Shown here: positions 24,839-33,161 of the stretch, piece after piece
How the letters are laid out: each line of letters opens with the position of its first letter
Position numbering within the stretch: position 1 is the first letter of the stretch
From: Pseudofrankia nepalensis
GTDB taxonomy: Bacteria > Actinomycetota > Actinomycetes > Frankiales > Frankiaceae
Assembly: GCF_016786305.1 (NCBI RefSeq)
Contig: NZ_JADWYV010000005.1
Length of the DNA: 64,000 nt
Direction: 5' to 3' (one strand)
Notes under the pieces: generated by a model
Seen by the model: only the letters and a program-made list of their open reading frames with translations
Database searches by the model: none
What the model was told of the DNA's origin: nothing
Program-made: the position numbers and the translations under genes

Positions 24839-25807
24839 ATGCCCTTCTATCTCTTCCACCAGAACATGCGCGTCTTCGGCGGGGAGACCCTGGCCTACAA
24901 CGCCCGGATGAAGGCGGCGTTCGGCAAGCTTCCGATCGGATATCCGACGACGAGGGTGCTCGCGGCCGGCTTCACCGAGATCTGCAACCACGGGTCGGCT
25001 CCCTTCGCGCTGTCGAACATGGCGCGCGGGCTCGACCCGGGCCTCACCAGACCCTGGACGGTGGCCGTCGGCCGCACGGCCCGCATGGTGAAGGACCCGA
25101 CCGCGCCGCCGGCGGCCAAAAAGCAGAAGACGTACTTCCAGGAGTACATCACCATGGTCACTCAGTACGAGGTGCAGTGGAACGGGCTGAAGAAATCGGT
25201 ACCCAACGAGTTCCAGGTCCTGCACTGGGGCAAGGCCGTCTTCCTGGACAGCCTCTTCAGCGGCCCGAGCCCGGCGGCATGCTTTCCCGTCGGCGGCCCG
25301 GGAACGCTCGCGCCGGAGGCGCTGCCGTACAACGCGAAGCTCGACAGCCGGGGGCTCGCGTACATCGTGGGCCGGGTGAAGCGCGCCGGCGACCCGCTCA
25401 ACAACAGGCTTCTGGTCGTCGGCTTCATGCACAACATGTACGGCGTGGGTGACCGGTCCGGCTCGATCACGGGCCTGCCGAGGCTGGCACAGGCGATCTA
25501 CGAAAAGCACTCCGGCGTCATCGACCCGGACCGGGACCCCTGCATCGTCGGCGGCGACTTCAACGTCGAACCGCGCCGTGTCGGCTCCCGCACATCCCGG
25601 TTCGAACCGACCGCCGAGGAGGATTCGGACGGCGATTACTACCGGACCACGGGCAGCAGCGTGTACGACTGGTGGTCGTGCCGCGTCGACTCGCTCCTCG
25701 GCTCCAGCGCGGAGATCTGGCCGCAGACGCGGAAGAAGAACAAGCCCAACAACCTCTCCGACCACGCGGGGATCTCGCTCAGCCTCCACCAGAACATGTG
25801 GTGGTGA
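24839..25807 (+). CDS. Endonuclease/exonuclease/phosphatase (EEP) fold hydrolase in the radical SAM operon
   Basis: 322 residues from the ATG at 24839, six bases after GGGAG and two bases after the radical SAM stop; a TTG at 24833 would overlap that stop. The five EEP catalytic positions can be placed: N9 (FHQNMRV), E47 (AAGFTEICN), H198 (VGFMHNMYG), D240 and N242 (GGDFNVEPR), and D308-H309 (LSDHAGI). It should therefore be an active Mg2+-dependent phosphodiesterase or phosphatase. The sequence is otherwise divergent from nucleases and sphingomyelinases, with long insertions. There is no signal peptide. The chain ends in NMWW. Tight coupling implies a role in the radical SAM system, for example removing a nucleotide or phosphate group, but this is inference. 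Confidence 0.75.
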   Translation: MPFYLFHQNMRVFGGETLAYNARMKAAFGKLPIGYPTTRVLAAGFTEICNHGSAPFALSNMARGLDPGLTRPWTVAVGRTARMVKDPTAPPAAKKQKTYFQEYITMVTQYEVQWNGLKKSVPNEFQVLHWGKAVFLDSLFSGPSPAACFPVGGPGTLAPEALPYNAKLDSRGLAYIVGRVKRAGDPLNNRLLVVGFMHNMYGVGDRSGSITGLPRLAQAIYEKHSGVIDPDRDPCIVGGDFNVEPRRVGSRTSRFEPTAEEDSDGDYYRTTGSSVYDWWSCRVDSLLGSSAEIWPQTRKKNKPNNLSDHAGISLSLHQNMWW

Positions 25808-25944
25808 TCCGGGGCGCGCGGGGCGCTCTGGGCTGTCTGGCGTTCGGCGGTCGGGTTCGCTTCCCGGGATTCGCCGCGAAGACGCTGCTCGGTACCTTTC
25901 CGACATGATCGACCGGTTCCCCAGCCCACGTCGGTCGGCCTGGC

Positions 25945-27087
25945 TCAGGCGGGGATCTGGTCGTCGAGGTACCAGCCGTAGGGACTGGGCTGGCTGGCGC
26001 TGGCGCGGCGGGGCTCGTACTGCTGGACGTACAGCGTGGCGACCAGTTCGGCGCGGGTGCGCACGCCGGTCTTGGTGAACACCGCCTTGAGGTGGTCCTG
26101 CGCGGTGAAGGGGGAGATGCCCAGCACGGTCGCCATCTGCCGGGTGGATCTGCCCTGGGCGGCGAGCCCGATGACCTCGCGTTCGCGCGGCGTGAGGCCG
26201 TAGGCGCCGGCGATCACCTCGCTGACGACGACCGGGCGGGCGCCCTCGATGATGATGGCGATCGCCGGCGGGTCGCCGCCGGGCATCGGTGAGCCGTGCA
26301 GCACGACCCAGTGGTGGTCGCGGGCCGGCAGCGCGGCGCGCGCGAGGCCGTTGCCGGTGGCGGCGGCCACCGCGATGGACCGCACGACGCTGGGCAGCCG
26401 CCCCCGGTCGTCCAGCGCGGCGAGCCAGGCGCGGCCGTCGTCGGTGACCGACTCGATCTCGCCGCGGGCGGTGACCAGCAGCAGGCCCGGCGGCCGTTCG
26501 ACGCCTCCCGGCGAGGCGAGCGCGGCGCGGAGCATGGTGAGGCGGAACAGGTCGGCGATGGCGGTCAGCGCGGCGCGTACGGTCGCCTCGTCCCGGTCGC
26601 TGAACGGCCGGCTGCCGCCCGTGCGGTAGAGCGTCAGCGTTCCCCAGGTCATGGCGCCCGACCGCAGGATCACCCGCATCTCGTCGACGCAGGACAGCCG
26701 TGACAGCAGCGGCTCCCAGCGTTTCGCCCTGGTCAGATCCCCGCCGGTCGTCTGGTGCAGCCGGCCGACGAGGCGGCCGTCGTTCGCCAGGTCGCGGTAG
26801 CCGTTGAGGTCGGCGCCGGTGAACTCCAGCTCGTAGAGGACGTTCTCCCGGTCTCGTCCGTCGCCCGCTGGCTGCCCGCTGAGGAAGCAGCTCGTCCACA
26901 GCAGGGTGGCCGGGTCCACGGTCGAGATCGCGGCGATGTCGTACGGGACGCTCGCGCGCAGGACGCGGTCCAGGCGGGCGCGCATGGCGGTGAGGTCGCC
27001 GCCCTCGGCCGCCAGCTCCCGGACGCGCTCGCACAGATCCATGGGTTCCAGCATGACCACGCCGACCCGCCGGGCCAACCCCCTCAT
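25945..27087 (-). CDS. LuxR-type regulator with GAF-like sensor region
   Basis: 380 residues. The N-terminal 200 residues look like a GAF-type ligand-binding region (VPYDIAAISTVDPATLLWTSCFL...AMTWGTLTLYR...DRDEATVRAALTAIADLFR). A PAS-like stretch follows (GLLLVTARGEIESVTDDGRAWLAALD). The C-terminal LuxR/FixJ helix-turn-helix is YGLTPREREVIGLAAQGRSTRQMATVLGISPFTAQDHLKAVFTK, split here only for description. There is no receiver domain, so it is probably controlled by a small ligand. It is divergent from the hemerythrin gene (44 bp), its likely target, and convergent with the EEP hydrolase gene. The start could also be an internal Met (MLEPMDLC). Confidence 0.85.
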   Translation of the reverse strand: MRGLARRVGVVMLEPMDLCERVRELAAEGGDLTAMRARLDRVLRASVPYDIAAISTVDPATLLWTSCFLSGQPAGDGRDRENVLYELEFTGADLNGYRDLANDGRLVGRLHQTTGGDLTRAKRWEPLLSRLSCVDEMRVILRSGAMTWGTLTLYRTGGSRPFSDRDEATVRAALTAIADLFRLTMLRAALASPGGVERPPGLLLVTARGEIESVTDDGRAWLAALDDRGRLPSVVRSIAVAAATGNGLARAALPARDHHWVVLHGSPMPGGDPPAIAIIIEGARPVVVSEVIAGAYGLTPREREVIGLAAQGRSTRQMATVLGISPFTAQDHLKAVFTKTGVRTRAELVATLYVQQYEPRRASASQPSPYGWYLDDQIPA

Positions 27088-27131
27088 CTCTGGGATAGGC
27101 GAGTGGCCCGAATATTCCTACCTTCACGGCC

Positions 27132-27812
27132 ATGACTGCTGACACCCTCGTCCGCGACGACCTGTTCACCCACATCCACAAGGCCCTGCGCCTGGGACTC
27201 TTCGAGCTCACCGCGCAGGCGGGCCGCACCGACTGGGCGGACGCCGCCGAGGTGGCTGCCCTCGGCGAGCGGTGGTGGCCGCTGCTCGACCTGCTGCGTG
27301 CCCACACCGAGCACGAGGACCGCCACATCCTGCGCATCCTCGACGGCGTCGACCCGCGGACCACCGAACCGGCGGGCGAGCAGCACCGCGATCTCGACGA
27401 CCTGCTCGACGACCTCGGCGACAGGTTCGTCGCCGTGATCGCCGCCCCGGACCCTTCGGCCGGGCTCGGCCTCTACCGCGACCTGGCCCGTTTCGTCGCC
27501 AGCTACCTCCCCCACCTGCACGACGAGGAGACCGTCGTCATGGCGCGGGTCTGGGAGCTGTGCGGCGACGAGGAGATCGCGGCGACCCGCGCCCGCTTCA
27601 TGGCCGACACCACCCCGGAGGTCATGGCCACGACGCTGGAGTACATGCTTCCCGCCCTGGACCGGCCCACCCGGCACGGCCTGGTCGCCCGCCTGGCCGC
27701 GACCGCGCCGCCTCCCGTCCTCCAGGGAGTTCTCCAGATCGGCGAGCGCGTCCTCGACCCCGTCGCCTTCGCCGACGTGCGCGCGGCCGCCGCCCCATCG
27801 GCGCACGGCTGA
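27132..27812 (+). CDS. Hemerythrin-like (HHE) domain protein
   Basis: 226 residues. The diiron-binding residues of the HHE four-helix bundle can be placed in order: FTHIHKALRLGLF, LRAHTEHEDRHIL, GEQHRDLDDLL and YLPHLHDEETVVM. Such proteins bind O2 or NO or sense redox state in the cytoplasm. A further 70 residues after the bundle are helical and unassigned. The ATG at 27132 lies 44 bp from the divergent LuxR gene, suggesting shared regulation. Confidence 0.85.
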   Translation: MTADTLVRDDLFTHIHKALRLGLFELTAQAGRTDWADAAEVAALGERWWPLLDLLRAHTEHEDRHILRILDGVDPRTTEPAGEQHRDLDDLLDDLGDRFVAVIAAPDPSAGLGLYRDLARFVASYLPHLHDEETVVMARVWELCGDEEIAATRARFMADTTPEVMATTLEYMLPALDRPTRHGLVARLAATAPPPVLQGVLQIGERVLDPVAFADVRAAAAPSAHG

Positions 27813-28223
27813 CCTCACAGCGCCCCCCACGCGGCGGTCGTCACCGCGCCGCCCGGCCGACGCGGCGCGGGGTCGCGGAACTCGTCCCTCGGATCGTCCG
27901 GGCTGGCGCGCGGCGCGGCCACGTCGGCGCGCATGCGTTCCACCGGTGTCCGTGAGTCGGGCCACCCATGCGGAAATGGTGGCTCGCCCGGTCTCCAGGT
28001 GCCGGTGTGCCCGGGATGCCGGCCCGTCGGGCGGCGAGGCTCGCGGTCCTCGCCGTGGGCCCGCCGGACAGTCCGTGACAAGATATACTCAATGCGACCA
28101 GCCGCCTATTTCGCTCCGATCCAGGTCGGACCGGGCGAGCGGAGAGGCACCGTAGCACCCGCGTCAACCAGGACTTCACCCTTCTGTCCGCGCAGAAAGG
28201 ACGGTCGCCATGCCGGGGGCACC
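27813..28223. other. 411-bp gap with the probable promoter of the response regulator
   Basis: No gene seen in most of it. At 28084-28089 there is TATACT, a good -10 hexamer in an AT-rich patch (AAGATATACTCAATGCG). The matching -35 is unclear; no TTGAC-like sequence stands at 16-18 bp. This leaves a leader of about 130 nt before the response regulator ATG at 28224. Confidence 0.45.
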
Positions 28224-28907
28224 ATGCGGGTAGCTATCGCGGAAGACAGCGGCATGATCCGGAAAGCCCTCGAGTTGCTGCTCCACAGCATCGGATCCGA
28301 AGTGGTGATCTCGGTTTCCACCGGCCAGGAGTTGCTCATCTCGATCGAGAACGATCTGTCGGACCGCCCACCGGACGTCGCGATCGTGGACATGCGGATG
28401 CCGCCTACCCGAACCGACGAGGGCCTACGGACCGCGCTGCTGCTGAAGGAAGAGCACCCTTTGACCGGTGTGCTCGTCGTGACCGCCCACGCCGACGACC
28501 CGTTTGGCGCGGACCTGATCGAGACCGGTCTGGCTGGGGTCGGATACATGCGTAAGGACAACATCGCGGACGGGCCCCACCTGAAGGACGCGCTCGACCG
28601 GCTCGCCGCCGGGGAACTGGTCGTTGATCACAGCATCACCGCGGCGCTGCTGTGTCGGGAGTCCTCGAACAACCGGCTGAACACACTCTCCGAACGGGAA
28701 CGTGAGATTCTCGGCCTGATGGCGCAGGGCCGTTCGAATGCCGGCATAGCCCGGCTGGTCCATCTGAGCCCGAAGACTGTCGAGGCGCGAATCGCCAACA
28801 TCTTCCTGAAACTTCGGCTCGGCTCGGACCAGACCTACAACCGGCGTGTTCTCGCGGTCCTGGAATGGCTGCGGACGGGGAACGTGATGGTGGATCTGGC
28901 GCATTAG
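28224..28907 (+). CDS. NarL/FixJ-type response regulator
   Basis: 227 residues from the ATG at 28224 (MRVAIAEDSGMIRKALELLL). Receiver domain: acidic pair E7/D8, phosphoacceptor D56 (VAIVDMRMPP), the Thr in VVTAHADDP and the Lys in GYMRKDN. Output domain: LuxR helix-turn-helix with LNTLSEREREILGLMAQG and NAGIARLVHLSPKTVEARI. It is a DNA-binding regulator activated by phosphorylation. It lies 4 bp before a membrane histidine kinase gene, which in turn overlaps a second kinase-like gene, making a three-gene signalling operon. Confidence 0.92.
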   Translation: MRVAIAEDSGMIRKALELLLHSIGSEVVISVSTGQELLISIENDLSDRPPDVAIVDMRMPPTRTDEGLRTALLLKEEHPLTGVLVVTAHADDPFGADLIETGLAGVGYMRKDNIADGPHLKDALDRLAAGELVVDHSITAALLCRESSNNRLNTLSEREREILGLMAQGRSNAGIARLVHLSPKTVEARIANIFLKLRLGSDQTYNRRVLAVLEWLRTGNVMVDLAH

Positions 28908-28911
28908 TCAC

Positions 28912-30753
28912 GTGCGTAGGCGGGTGAGTTCCAGAGACACCCGGCTCGCGGCGAGCGCCTCGCGCCTGCGGCTCCTGACCGTGGTTCTCGTCACCACGGC
29001 CGGCGCGGGCGGCGCCGCGTTGTCGGCGGGCTGGCCGTACTGGCGCGGTCACCCGGCGAGCGGGGTGCTGCACGTGTCCGCCGTCGTGTCGCTGATGGTG
29101 GCGGGGGTGCTCCTGGTGACCAGGCCGAACACCCGCGCCTGCGGTCTCCTGGCCCTCCTGGCCGGTCTGACCCGGATGGTGCACTGGCTGTCGACGTGGA
29201 ACGTCGGCGTGCTTCCGCTGCTCTCCGGGTTCGGTCATGCCGCCCACTGGCTCGCGCTCGGTGCCGCCCTGCTTCTCTACCCGGCCGGCCGCTCCAGATC
29301 CCACGGGGAGGCGCTGTGGATCAGCCTCGCCGCCGTCGACCTGCTCGGTGGCAACGTGGTGCTCGTGCTGACCGCCCGGCCTGAGTGGCACGGCTTCGAC
29401 CCGGCTGTCGTGTGGCCGGACATCGGAACCGTCGACCGTGACGCGTACGAGATCACGCTCGACGTGCTGCTGGTCACGGACGTGCTCACCGCGCTCAGCT
29501 TCACCGCCCTGGCTGTGTTCCGTATCCGCTCACTGCGCGGACTCGACCAGGATCTCGGCCGGCCGGTACTGATCACGGCCTGCCTGGTGGGCCTGGTGGG
29601 AGCGCTCGCCCACCCGGACCTGTTCGGGACCGAGGACGCGGCCGGCGTGCCCGACTCCGTCGCGGCCGCCAACTCCGTCGCGCCGCACAACACGGTGACG
29701 GCACTGGTCCCGATCGCGCTCGCCGTTGTCGTGGTCCGCCGACGCCTCGTCCTCGCGACCCTGGCCGATCACCTGCACCGCGCCACGCGGCCGGCGACGG
29801 TCGAGGACGTCGAGGCGAGCCTGCGCCATGTGCTTCGTGACGACGCGCTCCGCCTCTACCACCTGGACACGGCCAGTACCGATCTGGTCGATCCGGTGGG
29901 CCAGGGTGGGGCGCTCGACGCCGCGCGGCCGGTGGCCATCGGTGCCGAGCGTTGGCTCCTCGAGGTCAGCGCTCCGCTCGGCGGGATCACGGCCCTCGTC
30001 GACGCCGAGCCAGGCATGCGGGAATATCGGGCACTGGTCGAGGCGGCGGTCACCGCGGGCCTGCTCGCCCTGGAGAACGCCCGGCTGCGGAGCAGGCTGC
30101 GTGCCCAGACCGGCCGGCTCGCCGATGCCCGGCGGGAGATCACCGACGTGGAGACCCGCGAGCGCGTTCGCATAGAGCGCGAGCTCCATGACGGCCTTCA
30201 GCAGCAGCTGATCGCGCTCGACATGATCGCCGGGATGATCCAGAGAATCGCCGTCGACCCGGCGCGGGAACGTGCGCTCGCCGAGATCCGGCGGCGCCTG
30301 CAAGCGGCGGGCAGGGAGGTCCGGGAGATCGCCCGGGGTCTGCATCCGGTCGCGCTGGACAGCGGCGGGCTGCGGTCGGCGCTGGAACATCAGGCCCGGC
30401 ACCTGCGGCTGCCGGCGACCCTGTGGGTGTGCGCCCAGCGTTTCAGTCCCGGCACCGAACATGCGATGTACGCGGTGCTCGCCGCGGCGCTGACCACCGC
30501 GGCCAGCCGAACCGTCCGTGGCCCCGTCCAGGTGGCGGTCTGGGTCGCCGGATCGACGCTGATCGGCGAGGTCAGCGAGGTCGTCGACGCGGGCCGCGGC
30601 TTGGCCCCGGCCTCCGGGCACGAGACGGGATACGACCAGCTGGCCGCCGTGGCTGATCAGGTCCGCGCGCTGGGTGGCTCCGTCAGCTCCGCCAGGTCCG
30701 AGAGCGAGAGACCAGTCGTACACCGCACCACGGTGATCTTGCCGTGCGCGTAG
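28912..30753 (+). CDS. Membrane histidine kinase with intact DHp but degenerate ATPase domain
   Basis: 613 residues from a GTG at 28912. About eight transmembrane helices fill residues 20-280, followed by a GAF-like region (about 290-400). A HisKA_3 dimerisation domain has the phosphoacceptor H426 in the intact motif RELHDGLQQQL. The C-terminal ATPase region is degenerate. Where the family has EALTNVxxHA there is AALTTAASRT, lacking the Mg-coordinating Asn, and the DNGxG box reads VDAGRGL. It may therefore be a phosphoacceptor that cannot bind ATP properly. The next gene overlaps by 10 bp and has the opposite defect. The adjacent response regulator is the expected partner. Confidence 0.85.
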   Translation: MRRRVSSRDTRLAASASRLRLLTVVLVTTAGAGGAALSAGWPYWRGHPASGVLHVSAVVSLMVAGVLLVTRPNTRACGLLALLAGLTRMVHWLSTWNVGVLPLLSGFGHAAHWLALGAALLLYPAGRSRSHGEALWISLAAVDLLGGNVVLVLTARPEWHGFDPAVVWPDIGTVDRDAYEITLDVLLVTDVLTALSFTALAVFRIRSLRGLDQDLGRPVLITACLVGLVGALAHPDLFGTEDAAGVPDSVAAANSVAPHNTVTALVPIALAVVVVRRRLVLATLADHLHRATRPATVEDVEASLRHVLRDDALRLYHLDTASTDLVDPVGQGGALDAARPVAIGAERWLLEVSAPLGGITALVDAEPGMREYRALVEAAVTAGLLALENARLRSRLRAQTGRLADARREITDVETRERVRIERELHDGLQQQLIALDMIAGMIQRIAVDPARERALAEIRRRLQAAGREVREIARGLHPVALDSGGLRSALEHQARHLRLPATLWVCAQRFSPGTEHAMYAVLAAALTTAASRTVRGPVQVAVWVAGSTLIGEVSEVVDAGRGLAPASGHETGYDQLAAVADQVRALGGSVSSARSESERPVVHRTTVILPCA

Positions 30754-31925
30754 CCGGCGCATGGACGCCGGCCGTACTCACGGCGCGGCTCGTTTCTCCG
30801 CTCGCCACTCTGCGCCTGCGCTGGTCCTTGATGAACACGACGTCCAGGCTGCTGCGCCAGTCCACTCGCCCAACCGCGCGCGGCGTGCGCGCGGCCCTGC
30901 GCACGGCCCTGCGCGATCGGACGCTGGACGTCTTCTACTCGATACCGGGCGACGCCGGCTACCTGGATGTGGACGGCTGGCCGGTCGCGGCCTCGTTCGT
31001 GGACGACCGGGGCGCGGGCGGCCCTCCCGCCGGGCGCTGGCGGATGACCTTCCCAGCCGAGCGGGGAGAGGCCACCGCCGTCGTCGAACTGGCCAGCCGC
31101 AGGTGGGCGCGGCGACGCGCCGTCGAGGCCGCGCTGGCCCCGACCGCGTTGTGGCTGTGCAACGTCGCGTTGCGCGGCGGCCTCCAGGCCCAGCTCGCCA
31201 GAACCGCCGCGGCGCGCCGGCAGACTGGCGAAGTGGAGGCCGTGGTGCGGCTGCGGCTCGAGCACAAGCTGCTGGCTGACGTCCAACGTCAGCTCGCCGA
31301 CCTTGAGCAGAGCGTGGCGGCGCTCGGTCACGGGGACGACCAGCTCACCGAAGGCCCGCTGGCCGAGCTCCTGAGCGAGTTCCAGGCCGGGCTCCGGGCG
31401 GCCCGCCAGGCGACCCAGGAGGTCGCCGGGGGTGTCGAACCGGCGGAGCTTCGCGACAGGGGCCTGCTGCCCGCGCTCTGCCGCACGGCGGCGCGACTGG
31501 GTCTGGCCGTCACTGTCGACGCGGGGGACGGTGCGGGTCCTCCCGAGGGCGCCGACCCCTGCCACAGCGCGCGGGCGGCGGTGGACCCCGGCGACCCCGC
31601 CCTTCTCCGGGCCGACGAGGTCGCGCCGTCGACGAAGCGGCTCATGTACTTCGCCCTCACCGAGGCGCTGACGAACGTGGCCAAGCATGCCGGCGCGGCC
31701 AGGGTCGTCATCCGGCTCCGGTGCGATGAGAGCTGGCTGACCGGCGAAGTGGCCGACAACGGGCGGGGAGGCGCGACCGTGCGCGCGGGCGGCGGCCTCG
31801 ACGGTCTCGCGGAGCGGGTCCACGCGATGGACGGTTCGCTGTCGCTGCACAGCGAACCGGGACGCGGGACGCGCCTCACCGTCCGCCTGCCACTGGTGGC
31901 CCGCCCCCCGGACGGTCCGGGCTGA
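30744..31925 (+). CDS. Soluble histidine-kinase-like protein with intact ATPase domain, degenerate DHp
   Basis: 393 residues from a GTG at 30744, which overlaps the preceding kinase gene by 10 bp. There are no clear transmembrane helices. The C-terminal HATPase domain is complete: N311 in LTEALTNVAKHAGA, D338 in VADNGRGGATV, GGGLDGLAERV, and a final GRGTRLTVRLPL. The region equivalent to the DHp helix reads RLEHKLLADVQRQL; H174 is in place but the LHD context is lost. It could supply the ATPase activity missing from the upstream kinase by forming a heterodimer, or it could use H174 itself. The middle (about 100-300) contains an unassigned sensor-like segment. Confidence 0.8.
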   Translation: MRVAGAWTPAVLTARLVSPLATLRLRWSLMNTTSRLLRQSTRPTARGVRAALRTALRDRTLDVFYSIPGDAGYLDVDGWPVAASFVDDRGAGGPPAGRWRMTFPAERGEATAVVELASRRWARRRAVEAALAPTALWLCNVALRGGLQAQLARTAAARRQTGEVEAVVRLRLEHKLLADVQRQLADLEQSVAALGHGDDQLTEGPLAELLSEFQAGLRAARQATQEVAGGVEPAELRDRGLLPALCRTAARLGLAVTVDAGDGAGPPEGADPCHSARAAVDPGDPALLRADEVAPSTKRLMYFALTEALTNVAKHAGAARVVIRLRCDESWLTGEVADNGRGGATVRAGGGLDGLAERVHAMDGSLSLHSEPGRGTRLTVRLPLVARPPDGPG

Positions 31926-31929
31926 CGTC

Positions 31930-31998
31930 CCGGGGGCGCCGCGCCCCCCCCCCGCCGGCGGGGGCGCCGCCCCCCCCCGCGGGCGGGCCGGGGGGGGG
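31930..31998. repeat. Low-complexity G/C homopolymer tract
   Basis: Runs of 8 to 10 consecutive C or G bases alternate over about 70 bp immediately after the second kinase gene. The tract is unlike the surrounding sequence and resembles the poly-G tract near 53.1 kb. It may be a real slippage-prone repeat or an assembly artefact. It borders the IS630-like remnant. Confidence 0.7.
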
Positions 31999-32190
31999 GC
32001 GACGCGGCCCGCATCGGGGCCGGCAGGTCGACGGCCACGACCGCGGCTGCCGCCTTGCGTTCCCCCGATGTCGTTCGCGCCCGGCCCCGCCGCGACAGCG
32101 GACGGCGGGCGAGGTGCAGCCCGACGACGTCGGCGAGCTTCACCACGAACCGCGGAGGGAGCCAGGTGGACGGCAGGCGCACCGGTCCGA
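31990..32190 (-). pseudogene. IS630-family transposase remnant
   Basis: On the minus strand the reading PPRFVVKLADVVGLHLA resembles the segment that precedes the second catalytic block of IS630 transposases (F.EKL.DVVGLYL.PPE). About 25 residues later AAAVVAVDLP sits where those enzymes have a VDEK motif. The catalytic DEK is lost and no terminal repeats are visible. The reading dissolves into the G/C tract on one side and meets the stop of the lectin gene on the other. The call rests on about 20 family-like residues. Confidence 0.4.
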
Positions 32191-32196
32191 AACCGG

Positions 32197-32706
32197 TCAG
32201 TAGGTCTTCCACAACTGGTGCGCGCCGCTCACGCACGGCTGCTCGTACACGCGGGTGCCGGAGATCCCGGCGCACTTGTCGCTCTTGGCATTCTTCAGCT
32301 GGTTCCAGCTCGGGCTGGAACTGCTCCAGTACCAGAGCTGGGAGAGGTCGGAGGTCGGCTGACAGGCGCCCTGCACCAACGCTTTGTCGCCGGTCGTGGG
32401 GACACCCGTGACACCTAGGCACAGCTGGTTCACGGTCCTGTTTCGGAACTGCATCGCGATCACGGTAGTGCCCCCCTTGTTCAGCGGCACCAGATTGATC
32501 TTGTCCCAGTTCTGGGTGGGGGTGTTCACACAGGTGCCGACGGCCGCGGGGGACCCGGGGTAGATGCTGGAACCGTGAATGCCGAGGCAGATGTTGTTCC
32601 AGTTCTCGATGTGGACGGGCGCCGCCAGTGCCGGCGGCGCGAGCGCCACTCCGAGAACGGCGGCCGCCACTGCCACCGGCAAGAGCATAAGACGTCGCAT
32701 TCTCAT
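32197..32706 (-). CDS. Secreted ricin-type beta-trefoil lectin-like protein
   Basis: 169 residues from the ATG at 32706, behind a strong AAGGAGG. A signal peptide is clear: MRMRR, a hydrophobic core MLLPVAVAAAVLGVAL and an ALA-A cleavage site near residue 28. The mature part consists of three repeats, each with a paired Cys and a closing Q-x-W: CLGI...C...QNW, CLGV...C...QLW, and CAGI...C...QLW. This is the three-lobed pattern of ricin-B/QxW lectin folds, with three intrachain disulfides likely. It is probably exported and binds a carbohydrate. It stands alone beside an IS remnant, with no linked hydrolase. Confidence 0.8.
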   Translation of the reverse strand: MRMRRLMLLPVAVAAAVLGVALAPPALAAPVHIENWNNICLGIHGSSIYPGSPAAVGTCVNTPTQNWDKINLVPLNKGGTTVIAMQFRNRTVNQLCLGVTGVPTTGDKALVQGACQPTSDLSQLWYWSSSSPSWNQLKNAKSDKCAGISGTRVYEQPCVSGAHQLWKTY

Positions 32707-33161
32707 CTTCTTCCTCCTTGGTCGCGTAGTCAGCCCGCGCGGACCGACACCCGCCGGCGCGACGGAGAACCGCGACCCCGGGCGACCGCCCTGGTGAACC
32801 CAGCGCGGCGCCGCGGCCCCCGGCCGCGCTCGTCGAGGAAATGGCGGTGACCACGCCGCGGCGGCCCCCGAACGGGGGAGGCTTTCAGGCGGGTATCCGG
32901 AAGCGTCGCCAGATCGGTCCTCTCGGCGTCGTTCACGCTCTCCTGACGGCCCTGCCGGGCTGCGTCACCAGCATGCTCGGACCGCGAATGGCCCACCAGT
33001 GGGGAAAACCCCCGTCCGCGCCGACACGCCGCACGACAATGTCGCCATGGTCGGCACGCCGAAATGTCGAGGCGCCGCGTGAGCACCTCCGCGACACCTC
33101 CGCCCACCCGCCCGGCCGAGGGGAAAGGCCGGCCACGGCACCGGACGGCGCGCCAAGGCGG
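32707..33161. other. 455-bp gap, no gene recognised
   Basis: It contains the ribosome binding site of the lectin gene at its left end and the 3' side of the permease gene at its right. Long frames cross it on both strands but have shadow-type composition (runs of R, P and G) and no family features. The AT-richest point (CGCACGACAATGTCGCCATGG near 33031) could hold a promoter, but I cannot assign it. Confidence 0.4.

Noticed and set aside
24839..25807. The HQNM tetrapeptide at both ends of the EEP protein, considered as a processing signal
   Set aside because: The first copy contains the catalytic Asn of the EEP fold, and the second is most simply coincidence.
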